A model generated the notes under the pieces. It did not search any database and was not told the DNA's origin. It saw nothing but the letters and a program-made list of their open reading frames with translations. Below are positions 39,664 to 49,521 of a stretch of DNA of 64,000 nt, piece after piece. The position numbers and the translations under genes are program-made. This DNA comes from Halomonas sp. I5-271120 (lineage in GTDB: Bacteria > Pseudomonadota > Gammaproteobacteria > Pseudomonadales > Halomonadaceae), in assembly GCF_030553075.1 (NCBI RefSeq), contig NZ_CP130701.1, positions 3,748,368-3,812,367 of the forward strand. The letters run 5' to 3'. How positions within the stretch are numbered: the stretch's first letter is position 1; each line of letters starts with the position of its first letter.

Positions 39664-42302
39664 TTGCGCTTGTCCTCGACCTGCCATTTGCCTGCATCGA
39701 AGGTTGCCTTCCAACCGGTAGCCTTGCCCTCCTCGTCGGTCATCACGAACTGCGACTTGGTCTTGCGCGAGAAGCGAATCTGGGTCGGGCGACCGTCCGG
39801 GTCCTCGCTCGGCGCCTTGAGCAGGAAGTGATACTTCTCGGGCAGCTCCTCGGCATGGGCTTTGAGTTCGCGCACCAGCGGTGGGCGCGTCTCGCGATTC
39901 TTGGGAAACTGGCTGGCGGCCAGGAAGAGCCCGCTGGCCCCGTCGCGCAGCACATAATGGTCCTCGACCTTTTGACAAGCCAGCTCCGGCATGGGGATCG
40001 GGTCCATCTTGGGCGGCGCCACTTCACCGCTGCGCAACAGCTTGCGGGTATTCTTGCAGGTATCGCTGGTACAGCCGAAGTACTTGCCGAACCGCCCGCT
40101 CTTGAGCTGCATCTCGGCGCCGCACTTGTCGCACTCGATGACCGGGCCTTCGTAGCCCTTGATCTTGAAGTGGCCCTGCTCGATCTCATAGCCGCCACAG
40201 TCGGGGCTGTTGCCGCAGATGTGCAGCTTGCGCGTCTCGTCGATCAGGTAGCTGTCCATGGCCGTGCCACAGATATCGCAGCGATGCTTGGCGCGCAGCG
40301 CATCGGTCTCGGCTTCCTCGCCGGCATCGGCGGCCACGGCCTCATCGCCAGGAATCAGGTCGATGGTGGTCTTGCAACGCTCCTTGGGTGGCAGGTTGTA
40401 GCCCGAGCAGCCCAGGAAAACCCCGGTCGAGGCAGTGCGAATCTGCATCTTGCGCCCGCATGTCGGGCAGTCGATATCAGTGGGCACCGGCTGGTTGGGC
40501 CGCATGCCCTCTTCGCTCTCGGCCACGTCGAGCTCCTTGCGGAACTCGCCGTAGAAGGCATTGAGCAACTCTCGCCAGTTACGCTCGCCTTCGGCCACTT
40601 CATCGAGGTTGTCTTCCATGCGGGCCGTGAAGGAGAAGTCCATCAGGTCCGGGAAGGACTCGCTGAGCCGCTCGGTGACGATGTCGCCAAGCTTCTCGGC
40701 GTAGAAGCGCCGGCTTTCGAGCTTGACGTAGCCGCGGTCCTGAATGGTCGAGATGATGGCGGCATAGGTCGAGGGGCGGCCGATGCCACGTTTCTCGAGC
40801 TCCTTGACCAGGCTCGCCTCGGTGAATCGAGCGGGCGGCTTGGTGAAGTGCTGCTGCGGATCGAGCGCCTCGAGATGCATCGGCGTGCCCTCGGCCAGAT
40901 CGGGAAGCGACTGATCCTCTTCCTTCTTGCCGGCAGGCTTCATGACCCGGGTATAGCCGTCGAACTTGAGCACTCGGCCCTTGGCCCTGAGCTCATAGCC
41001 ATCGACTTCGACCGTCAAGGTGCTCGACAGGTATTCCGCCGGCGTCATCTGACAGGCCACGAACTGGCGCCAAATCAGCTCATAGAGACGCTCCGCGTCG
41101 CGTTCCATGCCAACCAGGTCGGTCGCCTTGTGGGCCACGTCGGAGGGACGAATGGCTTCGTGCGCTTCCTGGGCGCCGGCTTTGCTCGAATAGCGATTGG
41201 GCGACTCGGGCAGATAACGCGCGCCAAACTCCTCTTCGATATGGCCCCGCACCGACTCGATCGCATCCTTCGACAGGTTGGTCGAGTCGGTACGCATGTA
41301 GGTGATGTAGCCCGCCTCATAAAGGCGCTGCGCCATGGTCATGGTCTTCTTCACCGAGAAACCCAGGCGGCCGCTGGCGGCCTGTTGCAGGGTCGAGGTG
41401 ATGAAGGGCGCATTGGGCTTGGAGCGTGTCGGCTTGTCTTCGCGACCGGTAATGGCAAGCGAGGACTTCCTGAGCGCCGCGATGCGCTCCATGGTCTCGG
41501 CTTCGCTGGTAGGACGAAACGGCTTGCCATCCTGACGGACCAGCTCGAAGCGAATCGGCTCTGCACCGTCCTTCGCACCACCGGCGGTGAGATCGGCATG
41601 CACGTCCCAGAACTCTTCGGGCACGAAGGCGCGAATTTCGCGCTCGCGCTCGACGATCAGACGTACCGCCACCGACTGGACACGACCGGCAGACAGGCCG
41701 CGGGCGACCTTGCTCCATAGAAGTGGCGAGAGCATGAAGCCGACCACCCGATCGAGGAAACGCCGCGCCTGCTGCGCCTCGACCCGCGGAATGTTGAGCT
41801 GGCCGGGGTCCTGGAAGGCTTCCTGGATGGCGTTCTTGGTGATCTCGTTGAAGACCACGCGCTTATAGCGCCCGGTATCGCCACCGATGGTTTCCTGCAG
41901 GTGCCAGGCGATGGCTTCCCCTTCGCGGTCCAAGTCGGTCGCGAGATAGACGGCATCGGCCTTTTCGGCATGCTTCTTGAGCTCGGCGACCACCTTTTCC
42001 TTACCGGGAAGGATGTCGTAGTTCGCCTCCCAATCATTCTCGGGGTCGATACCCATCCGCCGGATCAGCTGATCCCAGGCCTTGCGCTTCTTGTAGACCG
42101 CCTTCTCGTCCGGAGACATCTTGCGGGTCGCGGCCGCCTGGCGAGCGCGTTCCTTGGGATCGCTGGATGCCTTACCCGAGCCGCTGGTCGGCAGGTCGCG
42201 AATATGACCCACGCTCGACTTCACGATGAAATCGTTGCCGAGATACTTGTTGATCGTCTTCGCCTTGGCCGGCGACTCGACGATGACCAGTGACTTGCCC
42301 AT
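39660..42302 (-). CDS. topA: DNA topoisomerase I
   Basis: TopA relaxes negative supercoils by a transient 5'-phosphotyrosine break. The protein (880 residues) starts [20 protein letters not shown] (Toprim) at the ATG at 42302. The acidic [13 protein letters not shown] motif binds Mg2+. The catalytic Tyr is in TYMRTDSTN near residue 335. The C-terminus carries three Cys4-type zinc ribbons: [16 protein letters not shown] and CDKCGAEM. A Lys-rich tail follows. The mid-region [20 protein letters not shown] is also diagnostic. Length and domains are those of the Pseudomonas-type enzyme. Confidence 0.96.
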   Translation of the reverse strand: MGKSLVIVESPAKAKTINKYLGNDFIVKSSVGHIRDLPTSGSGKASSDPKERARQAAATRKMSPDEKAVYKKRKAWDQLIRRMGIDPENDWEANYDILPGKEKVVAELKKHAEKADAVYLATDLDREGEAIAWHLQETIGGDTGRYKRVVFNEITKNAIQEAFQDPGQLNIPRVEAQQARRFLDRVVGFMLSPLLWSKVARGLSAGRVQSVAVRLIVEREREIRAFVPEEFWDVHADLTAGGAKDGAEPIRFELVRQDGKPFRPTSEAETMERIAALRKSSLAITGREDKPTRSKPNAPFITSTLQQAASGRLGFSVKKTMTMAQRLYEAGYITYMRTDSTNLSKDAIESVRGHIEEEFGARYLPESPNRYSSKAGAQEAHEAIRPSDVAHKATDLVGMERDAERLYELIWRQFVACQMTPAEYLSSTLTVEVDGYELRAKGRVLKFDGYTRVMKPAGKKEEDQSLPDLAEGTPMHLEALDPQQHFTKPPARFTEASLVKELEKRGIGRPSTYAAIISTIQDRGYVKLESRRFYAEKLGDIVTERLSESFPDLMDFSFTARMEDNLDEVAEGERNWRELLNAFYGEFRKELDVAESEEGMRPNQPVPTDIDCPTCGRKMQIRTASTGVFLGCSGYNLPPKERCKTTIDLIPGDEAVAADAGEEAETDALRAKHRCDICGTAMDSYLIDETRKLHICGNSPDCGGYEIEQGHFKIKGYEGPVIECDKCGAEMQLKSGRFGKYFGCTSDTCKNTRKLLRSGEVAPPKMDPIPMPELACQKVEDHYVLRDGASGLFLAASQFPKNRETRPPLVRELKAHAEELPEKYHFLLKAPSEDPDGRPTQIRFSRKTKSQFVMTDEEGKATGWKATFDAGKWQVEDKRK

Positions 42303-42710
42303 AGTACTCCAAAGTAGTGTCAGCCCGGGCCCGGAGCCCCGAGGCAATATCCGTATGCCGACATCTATTAGCGGCTTAAAAATGCGCCTACCCTACCCCA
42401 GCGCTTGGTGCGGCGCCAGTCATCGGACCGACTCGCTATCTGACCCTAGACCGCGCTACAGGGCCTCGGCAAGCTTTCACCCGCCTTTATCAAGGCCACT
42501 CGAGCTGTCATCTTGTAGCGGTAGCCTGTAAAAAACCTGTTGGGATAGCGCAGAAATGTCAACGCATCCATCAGGCTTTTCAGCCAGCCGGGAGCGTGGT
42601 GTACTATGATGTAGTAAAATCACTACATGGCAATTCGCCACTAGTATTCAGCCCCGCTTCACGGTCGCCATTGAGCACTGTAAGCCAAGCTAACTCGTCA
42701 GGAGAGACGC
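42303..42710. promoter_or_regulatory. pyk: Divergent topA-pyk regulatory region with ATGTAGT-N6-ACTACAT dyad
   Basis: No gene is seen in these 408 bp. A perfect 7-bp inverted repeat, ATGTAGT and ACTACAT with a 6-bp spacer, lies at 42609-42628. It overlaps the end of a -10-like TATGAT (42605-42610) about 85-100 bp upstream of pyk, as a repressor operator would. It resembles HexR-type sites in sequence but not in exact spacing. Confidence 0.45.
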
Positions 42711-44168
42711 ATGTCGAATGCCCTTAACGGCCCTATCCGCCGCACCAAGATCGTCGCCACGCTGGGCCCCGCCAGCGACCGCGAGGGCGTGCTCGAGGAG
42801 ATGATCGCTGCCGGTGTCGACGTCGTACGACTGAACTTCTCTCACGGTTCGGCGGATGACCATCGCCAGCGCCTGGGCCGTGTCCGCGAGATTGCCGATC
42901 GACTCGGCAAGAGCGTTGCAGCCCTTGGCGACTTGCAGGGCCCGAAGATCCGCATCGCCCGCTTTGCCGACGGCGCCGTCAACCTGGAGGAAGGCCAGCC
43001 CTTCGTGCTGGACGTGTCCATGGACAGCAACGCCGGCGATGCCAAGCGCGTGGGCTGCGACTACAAGTCGCTGGCAGAAGACGTTGCCGCAGGCGACATG
43101 CTACTGCTCGACGATGGCCGCCTGGTGCTTGAAGTGGAAAAGGTCAGCGCCCCCGAGGTGCATACCAAGGTGGTGGTGGGCGGCAAGCTTTCCAACAACA
43201 AGGGCATCAACAAGCAGGGTGGCGGTCTCTCTGCCGCCGCCCTGACCGACAAGGACAGGGCCGACCTCAAGACCGCCATCGACATCGGCGTTGACTACCT
43301 CGCCGTTTCCTTCCCGCGCTCTGCCGCCGACATGCTCGAAGCCCGCGAACTGCTGGGCGAAGCCGGCAAGGAAATCGGCCTGGTCGCCAAGGTAGAGCGC
43401 GCCGAAGCCGTCGCCGATGACGAAACCCTGGACGGCATCATCCTGGCCTCCGAGGCGGTAATGGTGGCGCGTGGCGACCTGGGCGTCGAGATCGGCGATG
43501 CGCAGCTGATCGGCGTGCAGAAGCGCATGATCAAGCGCGCGCGCAGCCTCAACCGTGCCGTGATCACCGCGACCCAGATGATGGAGTCGATGATCTCTGC
43601 CCCACTGCCGACTCGCGCCGAAGTCTTCGACGTCGCCAACGCCGTGCTCGACGGCACCGACGCGGTGATGCTCTCGGCAGAAACCGCCGCCGGCGACTAT
43701 CCGGTCGAAACCATCGAGGCGATGAACCGCCTGTGCCTGGGGGCGGAACGCGAACGCAGCGCCCAGGAATCCGGGCACCGCATCCACGAAGGGTTCAGCA
43801 AGACCGACGAGACCGTGGCCCTGTCGGCGATGTATGCCGCCAACCACCTCAAGGGCGTCGCCGCTATCGCCTGCATGACGGCCACTGGCTATACCCCGCT
43901 GATCGCTTCGCGCATCCGCTCGGGTCTGCCGATCATCGGGTTTGCCCATAGCCCCATCGCCCAGCGCCGCATGGCGCTATATCGCGGCGTGGTCTCGCTC
44001 TACTTCAACTCGGGCGACATGAACCCCAGCGAGCTGAACGCGGCGGCGATCAAGGAACTGACCGATCGCGGCATCGCCAAGAGCGGTGATTACGCTATTC
44101 TGACCCGCGGCGAGCACATGAATGCTCACGGCGGCACCAATACCATGCAGATTCTGGAAGTCCAGTAA
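42711..44168 (+). CDS. pyk: Pyruvate kinase
   Basis: Pyruvate kinase makes pyruvate and ATP from phosphoenolpyruvate. The 485-residue protein starts RRTKIVATLGPASDR and NFSHGSADDH. It has the metal-binding GLVAKVERAEA region and MVARGDLGVEIGDAQL. ATQMMESMISAPLPTRAEVFD is the classical active-site signature. The C-terminal domain, with CMTATGYTPL, binds effectors. The length fits the PykA type. The upstream ribosome-binding site is CAGGAGAG. mgsA follows on the same strand after 68 bp. Confidence 0.96.
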   Translation: MSNALNGPIRRTKIVATLGPASDREGVLEEMIAAGVDVVRLNFSHGSADDHRQRLGRVREIADRLGKSVAALGDLQGPKIRIARFADGAVNLEEGQPFVLDVSMDSNAGDAKRVGCDYKSLAEDVAAGDMLLLDDGRLVLEVEKVSAPEVHTKVVVGGKLSNNKGINKQGGGLSAAALTDKDRADLKTAIDIGVDYLAVSFPRSAADMLEARELLGEAGKEIGLVAKVERAEAVADDETLDGIILASEAVMVARGDLGVEIGDAQLIGVQKRMIKRARSLNRAVITATQMMESMISAPLPTRAEVFDVANAVLDGTDAVMLSAETAAGDYPVETIEAMNRLCLGAERERSAQESGHRIHEGFSKTDETVALSAMYAANHLKGVAAIACMTATGYTPLIASRIRSGLPIIGFAHSPIAQRRMALYRGVVSLYFNSGDMNPSELNAAAIKELTDRGIAKSGDYAILTRGEHMNAHGGTNTMQILEVQ

Positions 44169-44236
44169 CGGCCGTCGACCACCGACAGTCCACAAAGAAC
44201 GCGCCAGAGAGAACGACCCAGAGAGGAAAGGCACTC

Positions 44237-44716
44237 ATGAGCGAGCAACGCCCTGGACAGCAGACGAGCCGCACCCTGCCTGGTCGCAAGCGCATCGCCC
44301 TGATCGCTCACGACGGCAAGAAAGATGAGCTGCTCGTATGGGCCCGACGCTGGCATGACACCCTGGCGGCCCACCAACTGGTGGGCACAGGCACCACCGC
44401 CAAGCGGGTATCGAAAGAGCTGGGACTCGACGTCGAAGGCCTGATGAGCGGCCCGCTGGGGGGCGATCAACAGATTGGCGCCCGCATCACCGAACAGCGC
44501 CTGGATCTTCTGGTCTTCTTCTGGGACCCCTTCGCGCCGATGCCCCATGATCCGGACGTCAAGGCACTGCTTCGCTTGGCGGCGCTTTGGAATATTCCGG
44601 TGGCCTGCAACGCTGCCAGTGCTGACTTCCTGATCAGCTCTCCGTTCGTGGGTGAAGAGTTCGAAATCGGCATCCCGGATGCTGTTGGCTGGGTGACGGC
44701 CCGTGTCGATAACTGA
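44237..44716 (+). CDS. mgsA: Methylglyoxal synthase
   Basis: MgsA converts dihydroxyacetone phosphate to methylglyoxal and phosphate, a bypass of lower glycolysis when phosphate is short. The 159-residue protein shows KRIALIAHDGKKDELLVWA, TGTTAKRVSKE and MSGPLGGDQQIGARI. The catalytic FFWDPFAPMPHDPDVKALLR carries the key Asp. All blocks match the family. It follows pyk and precedes a strong terminator, so it is likely the second gene of a two-gene transcript. Confidence 0.95.
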   Translation: MSEQRPGQQTSRTLPGRKRIALIAHDGKKDELLVWARRWHDTLAAHQLVGTGTTAKRVSKELGLDVEGLMSGPLGGDQQIGARITEQRLDLLVFFWDPFAPMPHDPDVKALLRLAALWNIPVACNAASADFLISSPFVGEEFEIGIPDAVGWVTARVDN

Positions 44717-44745
44717 AACGACATGAGTCGCCATCAACGTAAAAT

Positions 44746-44777
44746 AAAAAGCGCCGCCCCATGGGGCGGCGCTTTTT
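44746..44777 (+). terminator. Strong Rho-independent terminator after mgsA
   Basis: A perfect 15-bp inverted repeat, AAAAAGCGCCGCCCC and its complement with a two-base centre, ends in a T-run. It closes the pyk-mgsA transcript and also faces the convergent DUF3141 gene. Confidence 0.9.
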
Positions 44778-44833
44778 TGTGGCTGATCCTCGAACCGGAC
44801 CCTGGGGCCCGGCACGTTCAGACGGCTACCGGA

Positions 44834-47479
44834 TCAGGCGTCGCCAGCAGGCGGAGTCTTGCGGGCCGACTTGCGCCCCGCCGGCCGACGCTTGGTGCGA
44901 GTGCTCTGGGTGCCACTCTCGGCTGTAACCGAGGCATTGGCCTTGGTGCCGGCATCAGCCTCGACCTTAGCTGCAGCACTGGTCTCAGCACTGTTCGCAA
45001 CACTGCTCTCAACATTAGCCTCGGCATTGGCCTCGGCATTGGCTGCAACCGGGTCCACGCTGCCTGCCGCAACTGACCCCTGGATCTTCGCTACATCCTT
45101 AGCGGCTTTTTGCTCTGCCTGGTCCTGTGGTTCTGCGATAGCTTGCGGCTCGGCTTTAGTCTGCGGCTCTGCTTTGGCCTGCGGCTCTGCTTTGGCCTGC
45201 GGCTGGGGCTTTTTCTGCTCAATCGCCGACCGCTCGACGGCGACCATCTCGGAGACGTCGGGCACAGCCTCTGCCTCCGGCGGTTCAGCCGGGCGCGCCC
45301 GATCGAAACAGTCGCGGATTGTCTCCAAGCGCTTCGCCGCCCGCTCGCCCGGGGTGCCGCTGGCCGTCAACACATGCTCGATATGCGCCAGCTGATCGTC
45401 GATCTCCTGATTAGTGGCGCCTTCCAGCATGTCAGGCAGCGCCTTCAGCGCCTCGTGACGGTCGAGCTTGAGAATGAAGAACTGCTCACGCACCAGGGCC
45501 TTGAAGTCCGCGATCTTGAGATTCGGCTCAAGCTCTTCCCGGCTTGCCCGCAGGCGATTGAAATTACGCTCGTCGGTGGCTGGGGCGCCGCCCAGGACGT
45601 AAATCATCGAGCGCATCACCGCGGCATGGGGGCCGCCCTGATCGACGCGCGCCTGCAGCTCTGCCTTGCGGCTGGCAACGAAACGCTGGTGCTCGGGCTC
45701 GATACCCGGACGCCGCCGGACCGGCTCACCGTCCACGCCCAGTCCCACCATGGTTTGCAGCCAGGGCTGACCGTAGAGTTCCTGAAACAGACGCTCAGTG
45801 GACTGATCGCGCACCTGCTGATAGGCCTGCAAAGACGCCTCGACCTGATCGGACAGAGTGAACTCCATCTGCCGCCAGGTGTTATCGGTTCCCACCTCAT
45901 GACGATCGGCCTTGATGCGTTCAGCCAGCACCGGGACCGGCACCATCAAGGGGTTGCGATCGGAGAACAGCTTGTAGCCCAAACGTATCGGGTGCATGCG
46001 ACGAATCCAACGAGCAGCCGAGGGCGTCATCACCGCCCGCAGCCAGGGCTGCACCAGCATCTGGTAGATACCCAGATTGATCTCGGACACCCGCGCCACG
46101 GTAGCGAAGCGGCGCTCGTCCTCGGCATGCGGCTTAACGATCGCATTGATGTCATCGATGCCGCGCTGGCTGAACTCGAGCAGGTAATCCCCGTCGACAT
46201 GCACCGCCTCGGCGGCACCGCGCGACGCGGTTTCCGTCACCGTGGTCTCGTAGAGCCCCGGGGGCAACACATCGATATAGTCCATGTTGGCGGTGAACTC
46301 GGCATGCTCCTTGCGCGACACGCTGCCCGACACGAAGATCCCCAGATGACCGGTGGTGTCATGCTGGCAATAGACGATGGTCTGGCCGTTGGCAACGATA
46401 TCGTCGGCATCGCCGTAGAGATCGCTGATCCATCCAAGTGCCTGGGGCGGCGGCGTGATGTCATCCCCCTTCGAGCAGAACACCACGATCGGTGAGCGCA
46501 CATTGCGCAGATCGATACGCCGGCCATCCCGGGCGGTCAGGCGCGCATTGCTCAGCCGGTTGCCGACGAACAGGTTGTCGACGATGTACTGGATCTCCTC
46601 GGATCCCAACACCACATGCCCACCCCACCAGCGCTCGAACTGCAGGTAGCGCTCGGCTTCACTATCGATATTGGCATAAAGACGATACTGCTTGGTCCAG
46701 AGGGTGTTGGCCGGGTTGAGCTTCTCGAAGTTCTGTACCAGCAGTGCACCATCAAAGAGCCCGGCACCCAGATCACCGGCCAGCGCCGTCGTCCAGCTGC
46801 CACCGTTCATGCCACCGGCATAGCGCATGGGGGCCTTGCCCCGCTCACCGGCCCAGTAGGACAGCGGCGCACCGGCGATCAGAATCGGACCGAAGCAATC
46901 GGGCTCCAGGGCGGCGGCCATCATGATCTGCCAGCCGGCCTGACAGTTGCCGACCACCATCGGTTTCTCGGTCAGGTGATCATGGCGCGCGATCACCTCC
47001 CACAGGAAGGCGATCTCGGCATCCACCACGTCCTCGACCGTCTGCCCCGGCACCGGGAACGGTAAGAAACCGATGAAGTAGCAGGGATGCCCGGCGCGCA
47101 GGGCGACACCCAGCTCGCTGTCGGGCTTGAAGCCGCCGATGCCCGGGCCATGGCCGGCGCGGGGGTCGACAACCACGAAGGGGCGCATGTCCGGATCGAT
47201 GTCGACCCCGGCCGGCGGCAGGATGCGCATCAGCTCGTAGTTCACCGGCCGCGGTAGATCGCGACCGTCCATGATCAACTCGGACTCGAAACCCAGTACA
47301 TTGGGCTTGGTCTGCTCCATGTGCTCAAGGTACTGGTTGCCCCGTTCACGCATGACATCCAGAAACAGCACCTGACGCTCGACGGTGTCACGCCAATAAT
47401 CCAGCGCACTACGCCCGAAGCCCAGCGGATCAAAAAAAGATAAAGCCGTGTTTGTCATGGCGTTATAGGCAGCAAGCAT
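44834..47479 (-). CDS. DUF3141-family PHA-synthase-like alpha/beta hydrolase with Ala/Lys-rich tail
   Basis: This large protein (about 881 residues) starts MLAAYNAMTNTALSFFDPLG at the ATG at 47479. The N-terminal half is an alpha/beta hydrolase related to class III PHA synthases. VVGNCQAGWQ holds a Cys nucleophile in a G-x-C-x-G box, and VFCSKGDDITPP and HDTTGHLGIFVSG supply the Asp and His regions. The middle part is helical. The last 150 residues are low complexity, with KAEPQ-type repeats, Ala/Glu-rich runs and a basic end (RTKRRPAGRKSARKTP). The function is not established; a granule- or nucleoid-linked role is only a guess. Confidence 0.7.
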   Translation of the reverse strand: MLAAYNAMTNTALSFFDPLGFGRSALDYWRDTVERQVLFLDVMRERGNQYLEHMEQTKPNVLGFESELIMDGRDLPRPVNYELMRILPPAGVDIDPDMRPFVVVDPRAGHGPGIGGFKPDSELGVALRAGHPCYFIGFLPFPVPGQTVEDVVDAEIAFLWEVIARHDHLTEKPMVVGNCQAGWQIMMAAALEPDCFGPILIAGAPLSYWAGERGKAPMRYAGGMNGGSWTTALAGDLGAGLFDGALLVQNFEKLNPANTLWTKQYRLYANIDSEAERYLQFERWWGGHVVLGSEEIQYIVDNLFVGNRLSNARLTARDGRRIDLRNVRSPIVVFCSKGDDITPPPQALGWISDLYGDADDIVANGQTIVYCQHDTTGHLGIFVSGSVSRKEHAEFTANMDYIDVLPPGLYETTVTETASRGAAEAVHVDGDYLLEFSQRGIDDINAIVKPHAEDERRFATVARVSEINLGIYQMLVQPWLRAVMTPSAARWIRRMHPIRLGYKLFSDRNPLMVPVPVLAERIKADRHEVGTDNTWRQMEFTLSDQVEASLQAYQQVRDQSTERLFQELYGQPWLQTMVGLGVDGEPVRRRPGIEPEHQRFVASRKAELQARVDQGGPHAAVMRSMIYVLGGAPATDERNFNRLRASREELEPNLKIADFKALVREQFFILKLDRHEALKALPDMLEGATNQEIDDQLAHIEHVLTASGTPGERAAKRLETIRDCFDRARPAEPPEAEAVPDVSEMVAVERSAIEQKKPQPQAKAEPQAKAEPQTKAEPQAIAEPQDQAEQKAAKDVAKIQGSVAAGSVDPVAANAEANAEANVESSVANSAETSAAAKVEADAGTKANASVTAESGTQSTRTKRRPAGRKSARKTPPAGDA

Positions 47480-47812
47480 AGGGTTCTCCCGGTTGAAGGT
47501 GGGATGCAGGCCGTCCCTTGGCCATGCTGCGATGCAAAATAGACTAGCGCGAAAGCCTGCCACCTGTCACTGACTGCCGGTAGGCATACTGCAGCAGCAG
47601 GGTTCTCATCAGATGCCCACCGCATTCGTATCTCATGCCCATCACATACCCATCACCCGCCCAGCGCCACGCCATCAACCGTTCACAAAGGCACGAATGC
47701 CGCCTCAGACGCGCAAGAAGACAGCGAGAAACGCTGCAACGCCAGCGGCATCTTCCGGCGCGAGTGTTTCGGCCACCACAGCAAGGATAACGATTACCGC
47801 TGCAGTGGTTTC

Positions 47813-47852
47813 AAAGGACTGCTTCGAAAGGGTCGTTTCGAAGCAGTCCTTT
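47813..47852. repeat. 17-bp perfect inverted repeat with 6-bp loop
   Basis: AAAGGACTGCTTCGAAA is repeated in reverse complement after GGGTCG, and a partial third copy (TTTCGAAGCAG) follows directly. The hairpin is strong but has no T-run on the plus strand. It may be a transcription barrier between the DUF3141 gene and amtB, or a mobile repeat. Confidence 0.7.
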
Positions 47853-48006
47853 CGAAGCAGCCGTTCCGGGCAACGCACCACGCATTACCGGCATTGCACC
47901 AAAAAGACTCATCGGTGTGACCTCAATGCACGCTAATAAGGCACTAAACAGCCGTACCGCAAGTGCTTATGGCAATAAGTCACTGTTTTAATATCTTTAT
48001 CTTGAT

Positions 48007-48023
48007 CGGCACAAATAGTGCAT
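48007..48023 (+). promoter_or_regulatory. amtB: Candidate sigma-54 promoter of amtB
   Basis: TCGGCACAAATAGTGCA has GG and GC separated by exactly 10 bases, the -24/-12 spacing of sigma-54 promoters, and keeps GGCAC and TGCA. GCACCA half-sites like those of NtrC lie upstream near 47875 and 47895. Ammonium transporters are often NtrC-controlled, which supports the call. Confidence 0.45.
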
Positions 48024-48149
48024 ACCCAATAGCGTTGCACCTCATGGGCTCATCCGCTCGTAGTGCCGGGCTAACGCCCGAAAATGCCGGCCGGTTTCTG
48101 CACCAAAGTAATCCGGCCATCACCTATAACACGCTAATTTGGGTACGCC

Positions 48150-49334
48150 ATGACACCTTCCAGTGCCGACGTTCTCTTTCTGCTGCTGGGTGCCTGCATG
48201 GTTCTCGCCATGCATGCCGGCTTCGCCTTTCTCGAGGTAGGCACCGTTCGCAGCAAGAACCAGGTCAATGCCCTGGTCAAGATCATCACCGACTTCGCCG
48301 CCTCGACGCTTGCCTACTTTACCGTGGGCTACGCCGTGGCCTACGGGACCGGCTTCTTCGACGACGCGAGCACGCTTGCTATCGACAACGGCTACGAGCT
48401 GGTCAAGTTCTTCTTCCTTCTGACCTTCGCCGCCGCCATCCCTGCCATCATCTCCGGTGGCATCGCCGAGCGCGCGCGTTTCTATCCGCAGTTCACCGCC
48501 ACGCTGCTGCTGGTGGCGCTGGCCTACCCCTTTTTCGAGGGCATCGTCTGGAACGGCAACCTGGGCCTTCAGGCATGGCTGGCCATGACCTTCGGGCATG
48601 GCTTTCATGACTTCGCCGGTTCAATGGTCGTGCATGGCTTCGGCGGCTGGGTAGCCCTGATGGCCGTGCTGCTGCTGGGCGCTCGCCGCGGCCGCTACCC
48701 GCACAAGGATGCCGTGGCCGCGCACCCTCCTTCCAGCATCCCCTTCCTGGCCCTGGGGGCCTGGACACTGACGGTGGGCTGGTTCGGCTTCAACGTGATG
48801 TCGGCTCAGACGCTGGACGGCATCAGTGGCCTGGTGGCGGTCAATTCGCTGATGGCCATGGTAGGCGGCATCCTGGCGGCCATGCTGCTGGGGCGAAATG
48901 ACCCGGGCTTCATCCATAATGGCCCGCTGGCCGGACTGGTCGCGGTGTGCGCCGGCTCCGACCTGATGCATCCGCTGGGGGCGCTGGCCACCGGCGCTAT
49001 AGGCGGCGGTCTCTTCGTGGTGATGTTCACCCTGACCCAGAATCGCTGGAAGATCGATGACGTGCTCGGCGTCTGGCCACTGCACGGAATCTGCGGGGCC
49101 TGGGGAGCCATTGCGGCGGGGATCTTCGGTCAGGCCGCCCTGGGCGGGGTCGGCGGGGTGAGCCTGGCGGCCCAACTGATCGGCACGCTACTGGGGATCG
49201 GACTGGCAGTCGCCTCGGGATTGGCGATCTACGGCGGAATCAAGGCCGCGGTCGGCATACGCCTCAGTGAGGAGGATGAGTTCATGGGCGCGGACCTGGC
49301 CATCCACAAGATCAGCGCCAGCCCGCGGGATTAA
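48150..49334 (+). CDS. amtB: Ammonium transporter
   Basis: This 394-residue inner-membrane protein has about 11 helices. It conducts ammonium and ammonia. The start is SADVLFLLLGACMVLAMHAG. Twin pore His residues are visible in SMVVHGFGGWVALM (near residue 162) and PLHGICGAWGAIAAG (near residue 312). It lacks a signal peptide, as do many AmtB proteins outside the enterobacteria. No glnK gene lies beside it, which is unusual since the pair is nearly always linked. The C-terminal tail is short but has RLSEEDEFMGADLAIH, the regulatory end bound by GlnK. Confidence 0.95.
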   Translation: MTPSSADVLFLLLGACMVLAMHAGFAFLEVGTVRSKNQVNALVKIITDFAASTLAYFTVGYAVAYGTGFFDDASTLAIDNGYELVKFFFLLTFAAAIPAIISGGIAERARFYPQFTATLLLVALAYPFFEGIVWNGNLGLQAWLAMTFGHGFHDFAGSMVVHGFGGWVALMAVLLLGARRGRYPHKDAVAAHPPSSIPFLALGAWTLTVGWFGFNVMSAQTLDGISGLVAVNSLMAMVGGILAAMLLGRNDPGFIHNGPLAGLVAVCAGSDLMHPLGALATGAIGGGLFVVMFTLTQNRWKIDDVLGVWPLHGICGAWGAIAAGIFGQAALGGVGGVSLAAQLIGTLLGIGLAVASGLAIYGGIKAAVGIRLSEEDEFMGADLAIHKISASPRD

Positions 49335-49388
49335 GTACTCGAGACCAAGTACTCGAAACCAAGTACTCGATACCAAGCACGTGAGACC
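49333..49388. repeat. Four 14-bp tandem repeats at the amtB stop
   Basis: AAGTACTCGAGACC, AAGTACTCGAAACC, AAGTACTCGATACC and AAGCACGTGAGACC run head to tail, starting inside the amtB stop codon. The varied positions lie within the CTCGANACC part. Confidence 0.9.
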
Positions 49389-49396
49389 GTGCCAGC

Positions 49397-49429
49397 AGGC
49401 GCTCGCGGCCATCTAGCCCGCGAGCGCCT
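49397..49429. terminator. Terminator-like hairpin between amtB and pycB
   Basis: AGGCGCTCGCGG and its complement CCGCGAGCGCCT flank a 9-base loop between the convergent amtB and pycB genes. No long T-run follows, so termination strength is uncertain. Confidence 0.55.
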
Positions 49430-49438
49430 TCCACTATC

Positions 49439-49482
49439 GGCTCTCCTCTATTGGCTCTCTACTGCACGGCTCTCTACTGCAC
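49439..49482. repeat. Three 14-15 bp tandem repeats
   Basis: One degenerate unit (GGCTCTCCTCTATT) is followed by two identical units of GGCTCTCTACTGCAC. It lies in the gap between amtB and pycB, 50 bp from the other tandem array. Confidence 0.8.
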
Positions 49483-49521
49483 GATTTCCCAGCGCCGGCC
49501 AGCGGCGCCGGAGAGCCGGGA

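Larger units (their letters stand above)
47480..48149. other. 670-bp amtB upstream region
   Basis: A 107-codon open frame at 47613-47936 has no family similarity, poor composition and crosses a hairpin, so I do not accept it. The region contains a large inverted repeat (47813-47852) and a sigma-54-like promoter (48007-48023). Confidence 0.6.

Noticed and set aside
39489..41720. 743-codon plus-strand open frame opposite topA
   Set aside because: The opposite strand is unmistakably TopA with all motifs; the long frame results from GC-rich codon bias.
47613..47936. 107-codon plus-strand open frame before amtB
   Set aside because: It has no recognisable family, its composition is Thr/Arg/His/Ala-biased, and it runs through a perfect inverted repeat; treated as chance.
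49333..49482. CRISPR-like array after amtB
   Set aside because: Units are 14-15 bp and directly adjacent without spacers, and there are no cas genes.
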